From the NCBI GenBank assembly GCA_030623035.1, contig JAUXFK010000024.1, positions 1 through 18,125 on the forward strand: 18,125 nt of DNA. Direction: 5' to 3'. The notes under the pieces were generated by a model. The model was not told the DNA's origin and searched no databases. It saw nothing but the letters and a program-made list of their open reading frames with translations. This document shows positions 13,664 to 18,125 of the stretch, piece after piece (position 1 is the first letter of the stretch; every line of letters starts with the position of its first letter). A program made the position numbers and the translations under genes. This stretch comes from Deltaproteobacteria bacterium. GTDB taxonomy: Bacteria > Desulfobacterota > UBA8473.

Positions 13664-14909
13664 GTATAACGTTTCATTAATATATTTACATATACGCTGG
13701 TTTTTGCTATATTGATTTCCAAAAAGACTGGAGGGAATCAATATGCCACGAAAAAGCCAGAAAGCAAAGTTGATTTTAGAGCCAGAGAAGAAATTGCAAT
13801 TACAGAAGATTGCAAACGCGCGGAAGTCGCCGGTCAGAGAAGCACAGCGCGCGAACATTTTACTAAGATATTCAGAAGGTATGCCAATCGTCGACATTGA
13901 GAAAATAACCCATGTTAGCAGGCCGACTATTTACAAATGGATCGAGAAGGCATTGGCTGTGGGCATAGAAGAGGGTCTGAAGGATAAATATCATCGTCCC
14001 AAGGAACCTGTGATTACAGAAGAAGCAAAGGCCTGGGTAATCAATCTTGCCTGTAAGAAACCTGTGGATTACGGCTATGCTGCTGAGATATGGACACGTA
14101 GTGCTTTGGCAGATCACGCGCGGCGATATGCGCCGGAAGCGGGCCATGAATGTTTGAAGAAGGCGGTCAAGGCAACGATTCAAAGAATACTTGATGAGCA
14201 TCCGATACGTCCCCATAAAATAGCCTATTACCTGGAGCGGCGAGATCCTGAATTTGAGCAAAAAATGGTAGATATTTTGTGCATATACAAGGAAGTCAAT
14301 CTTCAAAATGAGGCCACGGAACCAGGTGTCGTTCCCTCTGTTATTACTGTCTCCGTAGATGAAAAACCGGGGGTACAGGCTATCAAGAATATTGCACCTG
14401 ATATCATGCCTGAACCGGGGAAACAGTCCAGAGTAATGCGGGATTATGAATACAAGCGTTTGGGAACATTATCAATTCTGGCAGCTCTGGATTTGCACGA
14501 TGGTCATGTGATAGCCCAGGTGCATGACAGACATCGAAGCAGTGAGTTTATATCTTTACTGAAGGATTTGGATGCTTACTATCCTGCGGAATCTACTATC
14601 CGGATAATACTGGACAATCACTCCTCCCATATATCTAAGGAAACTATGCAATACCTCGCCGGCAGGCCCGGACGTTTCCTTTATGTCCATACCCCTAAGC
14701 ATGGCTCCTGGTTAAATCTTGTTGAAACACTTTTTGGTAAAATGGCAAGAACTTTCCTGAAGCATATTCGCGTTAATTCCAAGCAGGAACTGAAAGAAAG
14801 AATCTTACTGGGCATTAGAGGAATCAACGAATCTCCGGTTGTCCATAAATGGAAGAAATTCGATTTCGCTCATGCATTTTAATGTAAATGTTTTGTTGAA
14901 ACCTTATAC
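13664..14909 (+). mobile_element. Complete IS630-family insertion sequence
   Basis: Terminal inverted repeats: the left arm CTAGTATAACGTTTCA onward (13661-13691) and the reverse complement of the right arm (14882-14912) match at 26 of 31 positions, including the CTAG at each outer edge. IS630 elements insert at TA, often within CTAG, and duplicate it. Here TA at 13662-13663 and 14910-14911 are the duplicates, giving a 1246-bp element, typical of the family. It encloses one intact transposase gene. Removing it restores CTAGTGTCCATCC, so it landed in a TAGTGTCCAT repeat motif. Confidence 0.85.
13743..14882 (+). CDS. IS630-family DDE transposase
   Basis: 379 residues, intact. The N-terminal helix-turn-helix region (about 25-85, with EGMPIVDIEKITHVSRPTIYKW) binds the ends. 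A DDE catalytic core follows: first Asp in TVSVDEKPG (near 208), second Asp in IRIILDNHSSH (near 293), and Glu in HGSWLNLVETLF (near 328), the standard IS630 signature. ACTGGAGGG just upstream is a good ribosome binding site. An intact frame with matching terminal repeats suggests a functional or recently active element. The weak divergence between its ends argues that it is not brand new. Confidence 0.95.
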   Translation: MPRKSQKAKLILEPEKKLQLQKIANARKSPVREAQRANILLRYSEGMPIVDIEKITHVSRPTIYKWIEKALAVGIEEGLKDKYHRPKEPVITEEAKAWVINLACKKPVDYGYAAEIWTRSALADHARRYAPEAGHECLKKAVKATIQRILDEHPIRPHKIAYYLERRDPEFEQKMVDILCIYKEVNLQNEATEPGVVPSVITVSVDEKPGVQAIKNIAPDIMPEPGKQSRVMRDYEYKRLGTLSILAALDLHDGHVIAQVHDRHRSSEFISLLKDLDAYYPAESTIRIILDNHSSHISKETMQYLAGRPGRFLYVHTPKHGSWLNLVETLFGKMARTFLKHIRVNSKQELKERILLGIRGINESPVVHKWKKFDFAHAF

Positions 14910-14915
14910 TAGTGT

Positions 14916-14947
14916 CCATCCAAATCATTGTCCGGCTAAACAGTTAC
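14916..14947 (+). repeat. Repeat B, right direct copy
   Basis: Direct repeat of 13436-13467 (30 of 32 bases). This copy is preceded by TAGTG and so reads TAGTGTCCATCC at its left edge, the same 12 bases that start the MITE-like element family. The left copy lacks that edge. Confidence 0.75.
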
Positions 14948-14961
14948 TTCCATTTTATTTT

Positions 14962-17385
14962 CTAATTACTCGTAATTCCCTTTTTTATACATACCAGTCC
15001 CATGAGATATGCTCCGGCTGCACAGATTAATGTTCCAGTAAACCCCCAGGATAGGGCTATAATCATTGCCATCACCGAGCTTAATACGGATGCGCATCCA
15101 TTAACACACCATGCCCATGGAATAATACGGCTTGAATATTGGTTTAGAATGGCTATCCCAAGAGGGAAAGGCATCCCCATCAAAATCCCCAAAGGTATAA
15201 GGATTAGTATGGTGTAGAATTGCCTGATTATTTGATTGCAGCCAAGGGCCGGGGCATATAGATGTGAAAGAATAAGAGAATAAAAGAGTACTGTCCCCGC
15301 CAGTACCCAGATTACCCAGTCTATACGAATCCTTTCGGTTTTGATTAACCATCTTGACATATAGCTTCCCATTCCTGATGATATCAATATTGCAAAGAGC
15401 ACGATGGATATCGCATGGGATGGATGACTTAAGAATAATATGAACTTTTGAATTAATGAGATCTCTATAAACATAAAGCCTGCCCCTATAAAGAAGAAAT
15501 AAGAAAGAAAGAGCCATATTTCTTTTTGTAGGGTTGATTTTTGTTTTGCCCCTTTTTTTAGAAAGATCGGAAGGATAATAAATATGAAACTCAAAAGCAG
15601 AGCCTGTATAAATACTACAGGGATCAAATATGCCCCTTCAACAAAAGGCTGCCATTTTCCCCCCATACTGAGATAGATATCTTTCAATTTATTCCATCTA
15701 AAGAAATGATGGAAAAATGGTCTGTTGTCCGTTACTGGTTTTATATTAAAGAGATAGTGTCTGTATAGTTCTTCTCTTTTGTTTTTGTCTGTTAATCGGC
15801 ATATAAGGTTATAGTAAAGAGGCTCTTTGAATCTATTAAAGACGTTGACCTCCTCAAGCTTTATCCCAAAATAATAGACCAGATCGAATCGACGTTTCTT
15901 ACAGAAATCCTTCAGGTTTTGTATGTCTTTAAGGGTTATCTCATTGTGTTTCAAAAGGAAGGTAATAGTTCCCCAACTGCGAAATATAGCTAAATGTCTT
16001 TCAGGATTATTAACCCCTAATCTTTCAAGAGATGAAAGCAAAGTAGATACAATCCTCAACTCTGTTCTTGGCGGCGGTAATAGATACCTGGTAATCGACA
16101 AGAAGGCGTTTTCATTTAGGTGGTTGTAGTAATCAATAAACGCCTCTTCAGTAAAGGCATAGTCTTCTTTTAAACCATAGACTCCGGTGGATGAAGCACC
16201 TAGGGTATTAGATATGGGGAGCTGAATGAGGTCGAAGCTCTTATCTGTACTGTAAAAGTATCCTCTTGCCATTGTTGTTTTAGATTTAACCTTTTCATTT
16301 TGATATATACCACCTACAAAATCTCTGTATTCCTCCTTTATTAAATCTGATATCAGTGGATTTACCTCTTGTGTACAAATAGATTCTGCATTATGGTAAA
16401 GGGCTGTTAATATGTCCAAACCACCCATCGGTTCAAGGATTAAAACATCCTTAACTCTGGAAAGATAGAAGGCTGCTGATGACGGAAGGTAAGCGGTGAA
16501 CTCGATTCTATCTTTTACCCCTTCATATCTGGTCATTGCATTAAGGTTGTCTCCATCTACGGTAATGCCTAACTGGAAAGGCAAGCCTTCAAGATACTTC
16601 ATGCTCAATCCGGGGGCAAAGCGAACTGCCGGGCTGTCAACGATGTCAATCCTAGAAAAAGAGTTCCATCTGGTATCTAATAATCTGGATCCAGGATACC
16701 GTAAGGCCGTGGATAATCCTTTAAACGGTGAAATATTGATCTCCATGAAATTCGGTCTTGAAAGTAACAGAGCTGTAAAAAGAAGAAGTAAAATAATTGT
16801 AAAAAGGTCAATCATTCTATGACGTCCGAAATTGAAGGACAAAGCTGAGAATAGTCCGAAAATAGCTGGAATGATTATCCCTCCGATCCCACCTGAGATT
16901 GAAAAGACAACCATGACGAGCAAGCAACCCAAACCAGCCCCAATAAGGTCTGAAAAATAGAGATAACTAATCCTGTCAGGCAGTTTTGATATGGCGGTTG
17001 ATATGGTTAAACCGGAGAAGAAGAAGGGGATCGAAAGAAAAAAATAGTATACGGGGATATAAAATAGCTGATTATAATCCCATAGGACCCTTGCTGGATC
17101 AAAAGGTATTTGGTTGACAATGAGGTAAGAGATGAAAACAGAAATAGAAAATGAGATAGAACTGATAGTGAGGACTTTTGAAGGCTCCTTTTTTAGGATC
17201 GAGGGGACTAGCATTAAAAAAGAACCACTGGCACCAAAGCCGAGCATAGCTATACTGATTACCATAAAGGCAAAATGATACCAAAGAGCCACGGAGAAGA
17301 TTCGGGTTAGGGATATCTCAAATGTCAGTGTAGATATGGATATGAAGAAAACGCCTGCATAAAATCGGATGTCTCTTGTTCCCAA
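14962..17385 (-). CDS. Polytopic membrane protein with spermidine synthase-like core
   Basis: 807 residues. About seven hydrophobic segments at the N-terminus (roughly 8-210), a soluble middle (about 215-590) and about seven more at the C-terminus (roughly 600-800). The middle has a Rossmann-type methyltransferase or aminopropyltransferase-like stretch: VLILEPMGGLDILTALYH (314-331) followed by the acidic EVNP (340-343), plus ITVDGDNLNAMTRYEG earlier and PVTDNRPFFHHFF near the end, a pattern of membrane-bound spermidine-synthase homologues. The glycine loop is altered (EPMGGLD rather than GGGDG), so SAM or decarboxy-SAM binding is uncertain. The start is TTG 17385 with AAAGGAT 7 bases upstream. 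A single-gene unit, divergent from yedE. The true substrate is unknown. Confidence 0.7.
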   Translation of the reverse strand: MGTRDIRFYAGVFFISISTLTFEISLTRIFSVALWYHFAFMVISIAMLGFGASGSFLMLVPSILKKEPSKVLTISSISFSISVFISYLIVNQIPFDPARVLWDYNQLFYIPVYYFFLSIPFFFSGLTISTAISKLPDRISYLYFSDLIGAGLGCLLVMVVFSISGGIGGIIIPAIFGLFSALSFNFGRHRMIDLFTIILLLLFTALLLSRPNFMEINISPFKGLSTALRYPGSRLLDTRWNSFSRIDIVDSPAVRFAPGLSMKYLEGLPFQLGITVDGDNLNAMTRYEGVKDRIEFTAYLPSSAAFYLSRVKDVLILEPMGGLDILTALYHNAESICTQEVNPLISDLIKEEYRDFVGGIYQNEKVKSKTTMARGYFYSTDKSFDLIQLPISNTLGASSTGVYGLKEDYAFTEEAFIDYYNHLNENAFLSITRYLLPPPRTELRIVSTLLSSLERLGVNNPERHLAIFRSWGTITFLLKHNEITLKDIQNLKDFCKKRRFDLVYYFGIKLEEVNVFNRFKEPLYYNLICRLTDKNKREELYRHYLFNIKPVTDNRPFFHHFFRWNKLKDIYLSMGGKWQPFVEGAYLIPVVFIQALLLSFIFIILPIFLKKGAKQKSTLQKEIWLFLSYFFFIGAGFMFIEISLIQKFILFLSHPSHAISIVLFAILISSGMGSYMSRWLIKTERIRIDWVIWVLAGTVLFYSLILSHLYAPALGCNQIIRQFYTILILIPLGILMGMPFPLGIAILNQYSSRIIPWAWCVNGCASVLSSVMAMIIALSWGFTGTLICAAGAYLMGLVCIKKGITSN

Positions 17386-17429
17386 GATGATATCCTTTGA
17401 ACTACTGTTGTTAGATATTTTTTATCACT

Positions 17430-17458
17430 ACTATAGTTCAAAAGGAAGTAGAATTCAA
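17430..17458 (-). promoter_or_regulatory. Promoter of the membrane spermidine synthase-like gene
   Basis: On the minus strand: TTGAAT (17458-17453), a 17-base spacer and TATAGT (17435-17430), about 45 bases before the TTG start. Ideal spacing; two -35 and one -10 positions depart from consensus. Confidence 0.55.
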
Positions 17459-17522
17459 CAGGCGATTGCTCAAATCTCTTTTCGCATTGTCCAGACAAGT
17501 TTCTAGTTCCTAAGGGGGGCAG

Positions 17523-17576
17523 AGAAAGCAACAAATATTTTGACCAATTGGGTCATTGAGGTCTGCCTTGCTTTCT
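17523..17576 (+). other. Nested hairpin, possible structured RNA
   Basis: AGAAAGCAA (17523-17531) pairs perfectly with TTGCTTTCT (17568-17576). Inside, TGACC (17541-17545) pairs with GGTCA (17551-17555) around AATTG. No T-tract follows, so it is not an obvious terminator. I do not recognise a known RNA family. Confidence 0.4.
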
Positions 17577-17652
17577 GAAGTGATTTTGTGGGTGGATGTT
17601 ATCTTATAAGTATTTCCAATAATTGTAAGGAGTAGCCATAGGAATTTCCTAT

Positions 17653-17682
17653 TTGACATATAGTTAAAACTATGATTAGTAT
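17653..17682 (+). promoter_or_regulatory. Candidate yedE promoter with a dyad in the spacer
   Basis: TTGACA (17653-17658), an 18-base spacer and TAGTAT (17677-17682), about 55 bases before the start codon. The spacer contains ATAGTT-AA-AACTAT (17660-17673), a perfect dyad where a regulator could block or remodel RNA polymerase binding. Confidence 0.5.
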
Positions 17683-17737
17683 CCGTCAACCTATTTCGAG
17701 ATAGAAGGTATCTGTTAACCAATTAAGGGGGCTTTAT

Positions 17738-18125
17738 ATGGAGAGTATAGTGAGATTCTTTGGCTCAAAAAAGGGCATTTTTTCTGTAGGCCTTTTTATC
17801 GGGGTATTCGCAGCTCTACTGCAAAAATGGGGTAACCCTCCGAACATGGGGATATGTGTGGCCTGTTTTGAGCGGGATATTGCCGGGGCTTTCGGATTAC
17901 ACAGGGCCGGTGTTGTACAGTATATAAGGCCGGAGATCGTCGGCTTTGTTCTCGGGGCTCTCATATCCGCACTTATCTTCAGAGAATTCAAGGCCAGGGT
18001 AGGCTCGGCTCCAATAGTGAGGTTTATGCTGGGTTTCTTTGCTATGATTGGGGCGTTGGCCTTTCTGGGATGTCCATGGAGGGCGCTGCTTCGGCTATGC
18101 GGTGGAGACGGGAATGCGATTTTAG
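17738..18125 (+). CDS. yedE: YedE-type selenium metabolism membrane protein (5' part)
   Basis: The first 129 codons are open to the window edge; the 3' end is missing. The sequence carries the selenium-associated YedE pattern: hydrophobic start (GIFSVGLFIGVFAALLQKWG), MGICVACFERDIAGAFGLHR (37-56), VQYIRPEIVGFVLGALISAL (60-79), and APIVRFMLGFFAMIGALAFLGCPWR. The family belongs to the YeeE/YedE transporter fold, in which conserved cysteines pass sulfur or selenium species through the membrane; CVAC (40-43) and GCPWR carry such cysteines. It is linked by genome context in other bacteria to selenium metabolism. AAGGGGG 8 bases upstream supports ATG 17738. No selenium genes are visible nearby because the window ends. 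Confidence 0.88.
   Translation, partial: MESIVRFFGSKKGIFSVGLFIGVFAALLQKWGNPPNMGICVACFERDIAGAFGLHRAGVVQYIRPEIVGFVLGALISALIFREFKARVGSAPIVRFMLGFFAMIGALAFLGCPWRALLRLCGGDGNAIL

Larger units (their letters stand above)
17386..17737. other. Divergent intergenic region with inverted repeats
   Basis: 352 bases between the membrane-protein gene (-) and yedE (+), with no credible ORF. It holds a minus promoter (17430-17458), an inverted repeat reaching the minus-strand Shine-Dalgarno (17394-17404 with 17434-17445), a nested hairpin (17523-17576) and the yedE promoter with a dyad (17653-17682). Confidence 0.6.

Noticed and set aside
1..18125. A new defence or biosynthetic system
   Set aside because: The genes are housekeeping, acyl-CoA or 2-oxoacid metabolism, transposon remnants and membrane proteins; no grouping of unknown genes suggests a coherent new system.

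Overview
The window (about 42% GC by eye) looks like chromosome from an anaerobic bacterium, most likely a Desulfobacterota (former Deltaproteobacteria) member. This is inferred from gene content: a pyruvate:ferredoxin-type oxidoreductase operon, a paired acyl-CoA dehydrogenase operon, a YedE-type selenium membrane protein, and decayed REP-associated transposases. No ribosomal or other phylogenetic marker is present to confirm it.

Layout. (1) 1-720 holds two decayed REP-associated tyrosine transposase (RAYT) units, each preceded by a GGGGACGT repeat, with an inverted copy at 664-671. (2) 725-1417 encodes a YchF-like protein that has lost its GTPase domain. (3) 1418-1970 has no convincing gene. 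It holds a REP-type palindrome and a roughly 180-bp MITE-like element (1787-1966) with terminal inverted repeats and a three-way-junction fold. (4) 2053-6319 is an ordinary housekeeping block: a 38-residue zinc-ribbon protein, priA, def and fmt, followed by tRNA-Pro(CGG) at 6386-6462. (5) 6529-9871 (+) is an operon of two acyl-CoA dehydrogenase subunits and a FabK/nitronate-monooxygenase-like flavoprotein. (6) 13330-9910 (-) is an operon for a 2-oxoacid:ferredoxin oxidoreductase (gamma, delta, and alpha fused to beta), followed by a YacP/NYN-domain protein. The two operons converge on a hairpin at 9879-9911. (7) 13331-14947 is a repeat-rich insertion region with a complete IS630-family element (13664-14909, TA target duplication). 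(8) 17385-14962 (-) encodes a polytopic membrane protein with a spermidine-synthase-like core. It is divergent from yedE (17738 to the window end, cut off).

How the genes fit together. PriA (fork restart) with Def and Fmt (formylation of initiator Met-tRNA and later deformylation) is a common conserved neighbourhood. The dehydrogenase pair looks like an alpha2beta2 enzyme: the catalytic-base Glu is retained in the first subunit only. The ferredoxin oxidoreductase would link oxidation or synthesis of a 2-oxoacid (probably pyruvate) to low-potential electrons. I found no clear, coherent new multi-gene system. The most unusual items are the G-domain-less YchF relative in its REP-bounded setting, the MITE-like element with its cloverleaf fold and relatives beside the POR operon and IS630, and the alpha-beta fused POR.
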